64,000 bases of DNA, from positions 310,001 to 374,000 of the forward strand of contig NZ_SOQZ01000002.1 in the NCBI RefSeq assembly GCF_004366715.1. Reading direction: 5' to 3'. Shown piece after piece: positions 8,524-17,184 of the stretch (positions within the stretch are counted from its first letter, which is position 1; every line of letters begins with the position of its first letter). The notes beneath the pieces were generated by a model that was not told the origin of the DNA, did no database searches, and saw only the letters and a program-made list of their open reading frames with translations. This DNA is from Meridianimaribacter flavus. GTDB lineage: Bacteria; Bacteroidota; Bacteroidia; Flavobacteriales; Flavobacteriaceae. A program made the position numbers and the translations under genes.

Positions 8524-10023
8524 TTATTTTAAAATCATAAATTGTTTTTTCTTTCTACCATCACTAGCCATAATAAAGGTGTTGTTTTCAAAGGTACCAA
8601 AGTATGGTGTGTAGTAGGTATTGCCTTTATTGTCTTGTATTTTGTCGTAAGACACTTTTCCATCAGCTGAATATACAAAATCAAATAACGCAGTAGATTC
8701 TAGGAAGCCTTTTGACACTTTGGTTCTACCATCATTCTTTTCGGTAAGTCGCTTACCAGAATTTAAAATAACGTGCAATTGGTCGTCTTTTAAAAAGGCA
8801 TTGTACGAAGGTGCTGTTGCTTTTTTAAATATGCTTCGTCCCCAACTTAACTCACCTTTAGCATCAAATTTCATAATTAAAATATCGTCATAATGGTAGG
8901 TTGTTACCCAATAACCTCCTGTAGTTCCTGTTGACACATAGGTTTGTGTAATATAAAACTCTTCGGCTAAAATGTAAGTATTGCCATTGTTATCTTGCAA
9001 TACATAATCTACATAAAAGTTAGAAATCTCTTTTCCTTTAGATTTTTTTCGGTCTGCTCTGTTTTCACCATACAAATCTTTATACACCTCAATTGGCAGC
9101 TCATAAGAACGTTTACGTTTTACAGCAAGCGCTTTGGTATCAATTACAAAATTGCAACCACCTTTAATCTTAAATACATTTTTTTCAGAATAAAACCCTA
9201 GCAAGTGCAATTCGTCTTGGATAATAGAAATATTAAGCGACTGGATGTGCTCATCTTCGCCTAAAGAAATTGTAATATCATTTGTACCAGACTGTGTGAC
9301 TTTGTTAAGTACAAACTCATAATTAGCATCTCCTTTTCGTTTTAACGAACGTCCTTTAATAAACAATTTTCCTAGTCCATAAACTGTTGCGTTATCGTCA
9401 ATAGATAAATCGTTGTGCTCATAAAAACGCTTTTCGTGTTCTTGGTACGCCTTTTCATAAAGCAGGCTTAAATTGTTAGCATTAAACACTCTAATGGTGT
9501 AAGAGTTGCTGTTCTTTTTAATATTATCGGTAGTTATGGCAAAATAGTTTCCGTTTGGTGAAATGGCAAAACTGGTTTGACGCTTGTTTTGTCCTGAAAA
9601 CAACAACTGCTTCTTCTCTACTGTAGTTTCAAAAAGTTTGACCTTTTTATGAGTTTTAGCTGCAATGTCAAAAATATGGCAGTACACAATACGCTCAGTC
9701 TTTTTTGGCGCATAAACAGTAAAAAATTTAATCTCGTTGTCATAAAATAACTCACCTACAAACGTTTCTTTTTTATCGCTCTCTACAACCTCATTAAATA
9801 CTTTTTTAAGATTAGCGTCAAAAATATCAAACAGAATATCTCTTTTACTATTACGCACTATACCTGTAAGTCCAGACTCTGTAGTATGAATTGAAAGGAT
9901 ATCGTTGGCTTTAACTTTGTCTTTGTATTCTTCACTTTCGGTAACGGTTAGTTTAGTAGTACTTTCTTGGGCTGTAGCAAAATGTAATGCCAAAAGCATT
10001 ACAATTAGGGCGAGTTTTTTCAT
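8524..10023 (-). CDS. Secreted protein of unknown function, propeller-like
   Basis: 499 aa with a Sec signal (MKKLALIVMLLALHFATAQ). The mature part has repeating strand units with aromatic/aspartate turns (SFAISPNGNYFAITTDN, TVYGLGKLFIKG, NGNTYILAEEFYI), suggesting a beta-propeller; no catalytic motif is recognised. No lipobox. It starts after a strong terminator that closes menA, so it has its own promoter, and it probably forms an operon with the MBL-fold hydrolase gene 12 bp downstream. Confidence 0.6.
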   Translation of the reverse strand: MKKLALIVMLLALHFATAQESTTKLTVTESEEYKDKVKANDILSIHTTESGLTGIVRNSKRDILFDIFDANLKKVFNEVVESDKKETFVGELFYDNEIKFFTVYAPKKTERIVYCHIFDIAAKTHKKVKLFETTVEKKQLLFSGQNKRQTSFAISPNGNYFAITTDNIKKNSNSYTIRVFNANNLSLLYEKAYQEHEKRFYEHNDLSIDDNATVYGLGKLFIKGRSLKRKGDANYEFVLNKVTQSGTNDITISLGEDEHIQSLNISIIQDELHLLGFYSEKNVFKIKGGCNFVIDTKALAVKRKRSYELPIEVYKDLYGENRADRKKSKGKEISNFYVDYVLQDNNGNTYILAEEFYITQTYVSTGTTGGYWVTTYHYDDILIMKFDAKGELSWGRSIFKKATAPSYNAFLKDDQLHVILNSGKRLTEKNDGRTKVSKGFLESTALFDFVYSADGKVSYDKIQDNKGNTYYTPYFGTFENNTFIMASDGRKKKQFMILK

Positions 10024-10061
10024 GTAAGTGTTTTATTGTTAATTTAAGGAAGAAAAGTACA

Positions 10062-10101
10062 AAAAAACTCAGACACATTGAAATACATATGTCTGAGTTT
10101 T
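10062..10101 (-). terminator. Intrinsic terminator after menA
   Basis: 12-bp stem AAAACTCAGACA (10064-10075) / TGTCTGAGTTTT (10090-10101) with a 14-nt loop; read on the minus strand it ends in a T7 run. It separates menB-menA from the secreted-protein gene. Confidence 0.85.
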
Positions 10102-10214
10102 AAAGCCCCAAATTTCATTGCCAACACTGTAGCAAAATATGCTGACCTACAAAATTTTCGAATTAAATATACAAATTAATTTATTGATTTACAAGTGTTT
10201 ATGAAAATATTTTT

Positions 10215-11117
10215 TTATAAGATATACCCTACACCTAAAAGTACAGAAAATAAAAACGTGGTAAGTGCCAATACTTTTAACTGCGAATCGAAGTCTGATG
10301 CAGTTTTAGCTTTACTTATTTTTTTGGCATGAATTATCAACGGAATGTAAGCCACAAAAAACAAAAAGTTTAGTGGTGAGGTATAATACAAAATGGAAAA
10401 CACCAGCGAAACCAATATAGCTCCAAAAATTAATGCTAAATGATACGTTTTAGAACGTTGCTTACCTAGTTTTACGGCAAGTGTAATCTTGTTTGATAAT
10501 ATATCAGAATCGATATCTCGCATATTGTTTAAATTGAGTACACCAACACTTAATAGCCCTAATGAAATTGAAGGTAAAACCACATTGTGGTCTATCTTAT
10601 TAGCATATAAAAAGTAGCTACCCATTACACTTACAAGTCCAAAAAAGATAAACACAAAAACATCTCCTAATCCTCTATAACCATAGGCTTTTGAACCCAT
10701 AGTGTAGTTGATTGCTGCATAAATACTAAGTCCTGCCAACACGATAAACAATAGAGAATACAATAGATTACCTTGCCCAAAAGACATGTAAATAAGCAAA
10801 AGTGATAATACAATAACTATAAGTATATTTACCTTAATGGCTTCCAACATTTGAGCTGGAGTAATACTTCCGCTTTGTATAGCACGTTCTGGTCCTTGTC
10901 GTTCATTGTTGTCGGTACCTTTAACACCATCGCCATAATCGTTAGCAAGATTTGATAAAATTTGTAACGCTACAGTAGTTAAAATAGCAAGTACAAAAAT
11001 GGCTGTATTATAGTTTCCGCTATAAAACGCGAAACAGGTTCCAATAATAATTCCAGAAACAGATAAAGGAAGTGTTCTTAGTCGAAAAGCAGACAACCAA
11101 GGTTTAAGTTTACTCAT
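10215..11117 (-). CDS. menA: 1,4-dihydroxy-2-naphthoate polyprenyltransferase
   Basis: Attaches the polyprenyl chain to DHNA with loss of CO2, giving demethylmenaquinone; integral membrane UbiA-family enzyme. 300 aa with about nine TM helices. The first Asp-rich motif is NDYGDGVKGTD (59-69), followed by RQGPERAIQSG; the second is NLNNMRDIDSD near 195-205. Both bind Mg-diphosphate. It lies 22 bp downstream of menB on the same strand. Confidence 0.94.
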   Translation of the reverse strand: MSKLKPWLSAFRLRTLPLSVSGIIIGTCFAFYSGNYNTAIFVLAILTTVALQILSNLANDYGDGVKGTDNNERQGPERAIQSGSITPAQMLEAIKVNILIVIVLSLLLIYMSFGQGNLLYSLLFIVLAGLSIYAAINYTMGSKAYGYRGLGDVFVFIFFGLVSVMGSYFLYANKIDHNVVLPSISLGLLSVGVLNLNNMRDIDSDILSNKITLAVKLGKQRSKTYHLALIFGAILVSLVFSILYYTSPLNFLFFVAYIPLIIHAKKISKAKTASDFDSQLKVLALTTFLFSVLLGVGYIL

Positions 11118-11139
11118 TCAAATAATTTTTATGGCTAAA

Positions 11140-11979
11140 TCAAGGAATCCACTTTTTATCAAAATTTGGCTTTCTTTTTTCTAAAAAGGCATCTCTACCT
11201 TCTTTAGCTTCATCAGTCATATAAGCCAAACGTGTTGCTTCACCAGCAAATACTTGCTGTCCTACCATACCATCATCGGTTAGGTTCATAGCAAATTTAA
11301 GCATTTTTATAGAGGTTGGTGATTTTGCCAATATCTCTTGAGCCCACTCATAGGCTGTATCTTCAAGCTCGTCGTGAGGAATTACAGCGTTTACCATTCC
11401 CATTTCAAAGGCTTCTTGTGCAGAGTAGTTTCTTCCTAAGAAAAAGATTTCACGTGCTTTCTTTTGACCTACCATTTTAGCTAAATAAGCCGATCCATAA
11501 CCACCATCAAAACTGGTAACATCAGCATCAGTTTGTTTAAAAATAGCGTGCTCTTTACTAGCAAGCGTTAAATCGCAAACTACGTGTAAACTATGTCCTC
11601 CACCAACTGCCCAACCAGGAACAACAGCTATAACCGCTTTTGGCATAAAACGAATTAAACGTTGTACTTCAAGAATATTAAGTCTGTGGTAACCATCTTC
11701 ACCAACATACCCTTGATGTCCTCTAGCTTTTTGGTCTCCTCCACTACAAAAACTCCAAATTCCATCTTTGCTTGAAGGTCCTTCGGCAGAAAGTAACACT
11801 ACACCAATACTTGTATCTTCATTAGCATCGTAAAATGCATCGTAAAGTTCGCTTGTTGTTTTTGGTCTAAAAGCGTTTCTAATATCAGGTCTGTTAAAGG
11901 CTATCCTAGCAACTCCATTACACTTTTTGTAGGTAATATCTGTATACTCTTTGGCTGTTTGCCAATCAATTTTACTCAT
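11140..11979 (-). CDS. menB: 1,4-dihydroxy-2-naphthoyl-CoA synthase
   Basis: Crotonase-fold enzyme that closes the second ring from o-succinylbenzoyl-CoA. 279 aa, normal length. Characteristic features are SFCSGGDQKARG, the oxyanion region PGWAVGGGHSLHVVCD and the menB-type DADVTSFDGGYGSAYLAKMVG segment, with FLGRNYSAQEAFEMGMVN following. It is the first gene of the menB-menA pair and shares the 105-bp divergent gap with the plus-strand 143-aa gene. Confidence 0.96.
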   Translation of the reverse strand: MSKIDWQTAKEYTDITYKKCNGVARIAFNRPDIRNAFRPKTTSELYDAFYDANEDTSIGVVLLSAEGPSSKDGIWSFCSGGDQKARGHQGYVGEDGYHRLNILEVQRLIRFMPKAVIAVVPGWAVGGGHSLHVVCDLTLASKEHAIFKQTDADVTSFDGGYGSAYLAKMVGQKKAREIFFLGRNYSAQEAFEMGMVNAVIPHDELEDTAYEWAQEILAKSPTSIKMLKFAMNLTDDGMVGQQVFAGEATRLAYMTDEAKEGRDAFLEKRKPNFDKKWIP

Positions 11980-12034
11980 AAGAATTGTTTTCAGCGTAAA
12001 AATACATATTTACATCTAATTTAAATTCATTTTT

Positions 12035-12065
12035 TTGGTCGGACTTTGACGCGTAACTAATTTTG
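12035..12065 (+). promoter_or_regulatory. Bacteroidota-type promoter of 143-aa gene
   Basis: TTG at 12035-12037, a 20-nt spacer, then TAATTTTG (12058-12065), which fits the TTG-N17-23-TAnnTTTG consensus of Bacteroidota housekeeping sigma. It leaves a leader of roughly 14 nt before the ATG at 12085. Confidence 0.65.
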
Positions 12066-12084
12066 CACAAAAGACGATTGATAA

Positions 12085-12516
12085 ATGAAGGTTTTAGATT
12101 CTCCTATAGCAAATCAGGTCGAGGCTACGTATTGCCTTGAGGTTGGCGATTTTCATTTTTTCAAAAATCTTGTAGTTGCAGAATTTAAACAAGGTGCTTA
12201 TGTTTCTTTTGAAGATTATAAAGAAGCTTATGAGCTATGTCTTGATATTTTTAATAATACGCCTTTTGGCTTTATCTCTAACAGAGTTAATTCTTATTCT
12301 ATAAACCTAGTTGATGCACAAGAGCATCGAAAAAAACTTAAACTGTTGCACGCTTATGCTATAGTTACTTATAGCCATAATTCAAAACGAATGCTTATAG
12401 TGGAAGACCACTATTTCAATTTAAAAAGAAAAAGGTTTAACGCGTTCATTGATGCTTTTAATTGGGTGAACAAAAAAGTAGTTTTAGCTACTCAAAGCGT
12501 TAAAGAAAATCATTAA
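12085..12516 (+). CDS. Small cytosolic protein, paralogue of the next gene
   Basis: 143 aa, no signal peptide or TM segment. It shares with the gene at 12771 the core PFGFISNRVNSYSIN (PFGIISNRVNSYSIN there), the preceding FENFVV/FKNLVV strand and the later YFNLKRKRFNAF/YFCHIKRKDFTCL segment. The alternating strand/helix pattern resembles small Bacteroidota proteins sometimes placed near the STAS/SpoIIAA fold, but I cannot confirm that. Function unknown. It is inserted with its paralogue, in the opposite direction, between menB and cvfB. Confidence 0.7.
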   Translation: MKVLDSPIANQVEATYCLEVGDFHFFKNLVVAEFKQGAYVSFEDYKEAYELCLDIFNNTPFGFISNRVNSYSINLVDAQEHRKKLKLLHAYAIVTYSHNSKRMLIVEDHYFNLKRKRFNAFIDAFNWVNKKVVLATQSVKENH

Positions 12517-12733
12517 AACAAGCTTTATTTGACGTTTTGTATCACTTGTAAACAAACGCAATCGTTTTCGCTACAAACAACACACAAACAATTATTAATC
12601 AACTGTTTGCAAACCAATTAAGCTCAAAAGCAAAACTTTAAAAACTTCTCACTAAAACACATTAACTGTTATAAAATTAACACTAAAAACGTTAAAGTGC
12701 AATGGATTACATTTAAGACCTCTTGTTACACAG

Positions 12734-12741
12734 TATCTTTG
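12734..12741 (+). promoter_or_regulatory. -7 element of second paralogue
   Basis: TATCTTTG fits TAnnTTTG. It lies 29 nt before the ATG at 12771 and inside the longer reading frame that could start at TTG 12723, so it argues for the ATG. No good TTG lies at the -33 distance. Confidence 0.45.
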
Positions 12742-12770
12742 CCGCTGATTTTTTAAAAACAGCCTATTTA

Positions 12771-13193
12771 ATGCGATTAACAGAGTCCCAATTAAAATCT
12801 AAAATCCTAAAAACCTACAACTTAAAAAATGGTATCGCTCATTTTTTTGAAAACTTTGTTGTTATTGAAACAAGTGAAGGTGTTTTTAGTGATTTTGAAA
12901 ATTCTAAAGACTTAATTTCGCTTATCGATTTACATTTTGGTACTCAAAAGCCTTTTGGCATTATCTCAAACAGAGTAAATTCTTACTCCATAAATATTTT
13001 AGATTCTGAAAAATTTAAACAGAGATTTCCAAACGCTATAGCCAAAGCTGTTGTCGCTTATTCTAATCGTACTACAGATATTTCTAAACTAGAAAGCTAC
13101 TTTTGTCATATAAAAAGAAAAGACTTTACTTGCCTACTAGAAAGTGAAAAATGGATGAGAAAAGAGTTAAATAACTCTAATGTGACTATTTAA
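12771..13193 (+). CDS. Small cytosolic protein, paralogue of preceding gene
   Basis: 140 aa from ATG 12771. The frame is open upstream to TTG 12723, but the promoter box at 12734-12741 and the length match with the 143-aa paralogue favour the ATG. Shared core: ISNRVNSYSIN, the FENFVVIE strand and a C-terminal KRKDF/W segment. Divergence outside the core is large, so the duplication is old. The 3' end overlaps that of the convergent cvfB gene by 8 bp. Function unknown. Confidence 0.7.
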   Translation: MRLTESQLKSKILKTYNLKNGIAHFFENFVVIETSEGVFSDFENSKDLISLIDLHFGTQKPFGIISNRVNSYSINILDSEKFKQRFPNAIAKAVVAYSNRTTDISKLESYFCHIKRKDFTCLLESEKWMRKELNNSNVTI

Positions 13194-14016
13194 GATAAAT
13201 TCCGTCTTCCTTAATTTCAATACGTTTTTGCTTGTATAATGTACCAATTGCTTTTTTAAAGCTCTTTTTACTCATTTGAAGCTGGTCTTTAATGGTGTCT
13301 GGATCAGACTTGTCATTAAGATTTAAATAACCTGAGTTATCTTCAAGTTCTTTTAAAATGAGTTCAGCATTTGGTTCGATACTTCTGTAACCTATTTGTT
13401 CTAAAACAATATCTAACTTGTTGTTATGACGTATTTTTTTCACATAACCTTTAAGTTGGTCTCCTATGCTAATATCTTTAAAAATGTCTTCGTTAAAAAT
13501 AAGTCCTGAATGCTTTTTATTGACAATTACATTCATTCCTATTTCAGAAGGATGGGATACAATGATATCAACTTCTTCAAACTGTGATACAGTCAATTCT
13601 TTATTATCTAAAAACCTGTTGGTTTTACTTGAAGCTACAAGACGTTCAGTTTCTTCATCTAAATAGCAATACACCAAATACCAACCACCTGTTCTCATTT
13701 TAAACGCTTGTTCTTTAAATGGACAAAACAGTTCTTTTACCATTCCCCAATCTAAAAAAGCACCAAACTTAGTAACCTGATTACATCTTAATACTGCGAA
13801 ATCGCCTTTTTTAATGTAGGGTTTGTCAGTAACCGCAACAAGACGTTCTTCGTTATCAAGATAAACAAATACTTCTAGTTTGTCTTCAATTTCAAAAGAC
13901 TCAGGTACGTAACGATTAGGCAATAAAACTTCATTACCTTCATCATCTCCTAAGAACAATCCTGGATCGGTTTCTCTAAGGATTTCTAATGTATTGTATT
14001 CTCCTATATTTATCAT
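13186..14016 (-). CDS. cvfB: S1-domain RNA-binding protein, CvfB/YitL family
   Basis: 276 aa. Three S1-like OB segments in order (about 1-65, 66-140, 145-215; the last with GLIFNEDIFKDISIGDQLKGYVKKIR) and a C-terminal winged helix (about 220-276, MSKKSFKKAIGTLYKQKRIEI). This is the CvfB layout; in staphylococci the protein binds RNA and influences virulence-gene expression, and its role here is likely RNA binding in the cytosol. It lies between menD/DUF2853 and menB in the men locus. Confidence 0.85.
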   Translation of the reverse strand: MINIGEYNTLEILRETDPGLFLGDDEGNEVLLPNRYVPESFEIEDKLEVFVYLDNEERLVAVTDKPYIKKGDFAVLRCNQVTKFGAFLDWGMVKELFCPFKEQAFKMRTGGWYLVYCYLDEETERLVASSKTNRFLDNKELTVSQFEEVDIIVSHPSEIGMNVIVNKKHSGLIFNEDIFKDISIGDQLKGYVKKIRHNNKLDIVLEQIGYRSIEPNAELILKELEDNSGYLNLNDKSDPDTIKDQLQMSKKSFKKAIGTLYKQKRIEIKEDGIYLK

Positions 14017-14050
14017 GCTGCAAAGGTAATGATATTAGTTTATGGATATA

Positions 14051-14077
14051 AAAAAAGCGCTACAAGTTTGTAACGCT
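14051..14077 (-). terminator. Intrinsic terminator after DUF2853 gene
   Basis: Minus-strand stem AGCGTTACAA / TTGTAGCGCT (one T-G pair), 2-nt apical gap, followed by a T7 run. It separates the DUF2853 gene from cvfB. Confidence 0.75.
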
Positions 14078-14101
14078 TATATATTGTTTTAAAACAGACT
14101 T

Positions 14102-14440
14102 TTAGTAAGCCGATTCTTTCTTAAAATGCTTAGTCAATAAATAATATACAACAGCTCTGTATTTATTTCTGTTAGACTGACCATATTGCTCCATTACTTT
14201 AGCAATACCTTTATCTAAATCTGGACTGTCTTTTAATCCTAATTTCTTGATTAAGAAGTTGTTTTTTACAGTAGCCAACTCTGACTCATCAGAACCTGAT
14301 ACAGTAGATGCATCAGCATTATATATTGATGGTCCACAACCAATAGTTACTTTTGTTAATAAGTCCATATCTGGTGTTACACCAACTTTGTCTTTTAAAT
14401 CAGCTGCATATTTTGCAATTAGTTCGTCTCTTTTGCTCAT
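14102..14440 (-). CDS. DUF2853 family protein
   Basis: 112 aa, all-helical, cytosolic. The sequence from MSKRDELIAKYAADLKDK through GCGPSIYNADASTVSGSD to NKYRAVVYYLLTKHF matches DUF2853, a small family of unknown function. It lies 91 bp downstream of menD and ends at its own terminator, so it may be transcribed with menD or independently. Confidence 0.85.
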   Translation of the reverse strand: MSKRDELIAKYAADLKDKVGVTPDMDLLTKVTIGCGPSIYNADASTVSGSDESELATVKNNFLIKKLGLKDSPDLDKGIAKVMEQYGQSNRNKYRAVVYYLLTKHFKKESAY

Positions 14441-14531
14441 TTTGTAAAATTTTAGTTTTTAAAAAATTAATCGTTATTAAATATAGCTATTTTTTAGACA
14501 CCTAAAAAGTCAAAAAGTCACTTTTTAACGA

Positions 14532-16295
14532 TTACTTAATGTAACTGAAGTAGTTAAGCAATATTTCGTCGTTTACTGTTGAAGGTGTAAACACCTCAAG
14601 CAACATTGGTTGTTTTGATGCATTAAAGAAGGTTGATAACTGCTCGTTCAACTGCGTTTCATCATGAGCTGTTTTATAATCTAAACCATGCATTTCGCAC
14701 AACTGCTTTGCTGTAAGGTTGTGTTTGGTTTCAAAATACTGATCAAAGTTTTCGGTGTTTTTATGTCCTGGAAGAATACGGAAAATACCTCCTCCTCCAT
14801 TGTTAATAACAATAATCCTGAAATCTTTAGGAATATAGTTATTCCACAAGGCATTGTTATCATATAAAAAACTCAAATCACCAGTAACAAAGGTTGTTTG
14901 GTTTTTATTGGCAACTGCAAAACCTATAGCTGTACTTGTACTTCCATCAATACCACTTGTTCCTCTGTTGCAAAATACCTGCAAAGATTTGCTAATATTA
15001 AACAATTGCGAATATCTAATGGCTGAACTATTACCTATTTGTAATGCTGTTTGTTTTGGTAATGCTTTAAAAACAGCATCAAAAACTTTAAAATCACTAA
15101 AAGGGATTTCTGCTAAATACGATTTATGTAAATCGTTTCGTTTTTGTTTTACTGCTTTCCAAACTGACTTGTAGTTACTCTTTTTAAAGTGTGTTATTTT
15201 GGGAAGAAACTCAGAGAAAAACTCATTAGGTGTGGTCTCAATATGCTTTTCTAAACAAAAAAAGGTATCATTTGCTTTTTTACTGTCAATATGCCAATGC
15301 TGTTTGGGTTTGTAGTTTCTTAAAAAAGCTTTTACTTTTTTAGACACTACCATACCTCCAAAAGTTAACAAAATATCAGGTTGCAACTCAGTAAACTCAG
15401 CATCAGTAAGTGGTGCAATTATTTTATCGATACTTGGAAAAAACTCCTTATGATGCAAATTAGATGTGGTTTCAGTAAACACAATAACACTATTGTCGTT
15501 TGCCAATTCATCTAACCATTTTTGCTCTATCTCGTTTGGAGGATTAACACCTACCAAAATCATTTTTTTAGAAGCATCACTCCAATCTTCTAAACACAGC
15601 TTTAAATCGACACTATCAACTTTTTTGGGTGAAGCATCAACTGTAATTACTTTTGGATTAACTGACAATTCCTTAACCGTTTCATACAAAGGTTCATCAA
15701 ACGGAACATTGATATGCACAGGTCCTAATTTGTGAATTGCAGTATTTAGTGCAAGATTTATTTCTTCTTCGTTTTCTTCTTGTAGAGCTTGCTTAATTCC
15801 TAAAAAGCGTTCTAATTTATTTTCAATACTCTTTATTATAGCAGGCTCGTCATCATCTCCACTTGTTTTTGGCAAGTTTTTAATGTCGAGCTTTAAATTG
15901 GCTGAATATAAAATATGATTTTTATAAACATCTTTTTGATTGATGGTTTGTCCATCTCCAATACCAACTAGGTGTTTAGGTCTATCTGCCGAAATCACCA
16001 CTAACGGAACATCGCTATAAAATGCTTCAGCAACAGCTGGATAATAGTTTAATAACGCACTTCCTGAAGTACACACTAACGCAGTAGGATGCTGAGTATT
16101 TTGAGCGATTCCTAAAGCAAAAAAAGCAGCACTACGTTCATCTACAATGCTATAGCAAGTAAAAAATGGATCGTGAGTAAAACCTATAGTTAAAGGTGCA
16201 TTTCTGCTACCTGGAGACAATACAATATGCTTAATATTTTTAGCTTTACAAAGCTGAATAACTGTTTGTGCTAGCGGAATTTTTGGGTATGACAT
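14532..16295 (-). CDS. menD: SEPHCHC synthase (2-oxoglutarate decarboxylase type)
   Basis: ThDP-dependent enzyme that joins 2-oxoglutarate to isochorismate in menaquinone synthesis. 587 aa, slightly longer than the usual 555-580. It has the N-terminal LSPGSRNAPLTIGF motif, the conserved DERSAAFFALG with the cofactor-activating Glu, TSGSALLNYYPAVAEA, and the C-terminal ThDP/Mg motif GDLSFLYDNNAL...NNGGGGIF. It lies 61 bp downstream of the ygiD-like gene, in the same direction as menF. Confidence 0.95.
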   Translation of the reverse strand: MSYPKIPLAQTVIQLCKAKNIKHIVLSPGSRNAPLTIGFTHDPFFTCYSIVDERSAAFFALGIAQNTQHPTALVCTSGSALLNYYPAVAEAFYSDVPLVVISADRPKHLVGIGDGQTINQKDVYKNHILYSANLKLDIKNLPKTSGDDDEPAIIKSIENKLERFLGIKQALQEENEEEINLALNTAIHKLGPVHINVPFDEPLYETVKELSVNPKVITVDASPKKVDSVDLKLCLEDWSDASKKMILVGVNPPNEIEQKWLDELANDNSVIVFTETTSNLHHKEFFPSIDKIIAPLTDAEFTELQPDILLTFGGMVVSKKVKAFLRNYKPKQHWHIDSKKANDTFFCLEKHIETTPNEFFSEFLPKITHFKKSNYKSVWKAVKQKRNDLHKSYLAEIPFSDFKVFDAVFKALPKQTALQIGNSSAIRYSQLFNISKSLQVFCNRGTSGIDGSTSTAIGFAVANKNQTTFVTGDLSFLYDNNALWNNYIPKDFRIIVINNGGGGIFRILPGHKNTENFDQYFETKHNLTAKQLCEMHGLDYKTAHDETQLNEQLSTFFNASKQPMLLEVFTPSTVNDEILLNYFSYIK

Positions 16296-16356
16296 ACAAT
16301 TCTATAAAATAGTCTTACAAAATTACTTAATATGCACGACTTAACGAATTTTAATA

Positions 16357-17184
16357 CTACCCTATTTTTACCGAAGTCATCGTTAGTGAACCTGCAACAG
16401 GTGTATCATTAAAAAATTGTGTATCATCTTTAGACGTTTGAAGTCCTAAAGTATACAATAAAGGATAGTAATGATCTGGAGTTGGTATGGCTTTAACAAT
16501 GTCGTTATGCAATGATTTATAATTGATTAAATCCTTATGATTACCATCTGTTATTTTGGTTTTGAAAAGCTCATTAATCTCTAAAGCCCAATCAAACCCA
16601 TAAGTCTGCTCAACCTTATCCCAAGCAATCATTTTTAAGTTGTGTACCATATTACCACTACCAACAATAAGCACTCCTTTTTTTCTTAACTCTAACAACT
16701 GTTTGGCTAAATTATAATGATATTCAGGTGGTTTAAAATAGTCTATACTCATTTGCACAACAGGAATGTTAGCTTTTGGATACATATGACTGATAACACT
16801 CCAAGCACCATGATCGAGTCCCCATTCATCATCTAATCCTACATGAGTTGATGTGATATGATGCGTAATTTCTTCAGCTAACGTAGGTAATCCCTTTGCA
16901 GGATATTGAACATCAAAAAGCTCTTGAGGGAAACCTCCAAAATCATGAATGGTTTTTGGTGCTTCCATATTAGTAACAAACGTACCGTTTGTTAACCAAT
17001 GTGCTGAAATGCATAAAATAGCAATAGGTGTTTCCAAAGTTTCGCCTAGTGAATTCCACTGCTGTGTGAATACATTATTTTGAATAGCATTCATAGGCGA
17101 ACCATGTCCTACAAATAACACAGGTTGTACTGTGTCTTTGTAAGGTAACTTACTTTGCCATTCGTGTAAATGAGATGCTGTCAT
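16357..17184 (-). CDS. ygiD: LigB-type extradiol dioxygenase, YgiD/DOPA 4,5-dioxygenase family
   Basis: 275 aa. Starts with the family motif VLFVGHGSPMNAI; further conserved parts are CISAHWL, DFGGFPQELFDVQYPA, HGAWSVISHMYP and GSGNMVHNL, giving the His/Glu non-haem iron site of class III extradiol dioxygenases. In other bacteria YgiD opens DOPA to betalamic-acid-like products; the native substrate is unknown. Its start overlaps the menF stop (ATGA), so it is coupled to menF and precedes menD. A role in menaquinone synthesis is not known. Confidence 0.88.
   Translation of the reverse strand: MTASHLHEWQSKLPYKDTVQPVLFVGHGSPMNAIQNNVFTQQWNSLGETLETPIAILCISAHWLTNGTFVTNMEAPKTIHDFGGFPQELFDVQYPAKGLPTLAEEITHHITSTHVGLDDEWGLDHGAWSVISHMYPKANIPVVQMSIDYFKPPEYHYNLAKQLLELRKKGVLIVGSGNMVHNLKMIAWDKVEQTYGFDWALEINELFKTKITDGNHKDLINYKSLHNDIVKAIPTPDHYYPLLYTLGLQTSKDDTQFFNDTPVAGSLTMTSVKIG

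Noticed and set aside
12723-12770. Longer start (TTG) of the second paralogue
   Set aside because: A TATCTTTG promoter box lies inside it, and the ATG at 12771 gives the same length as the paralogue.
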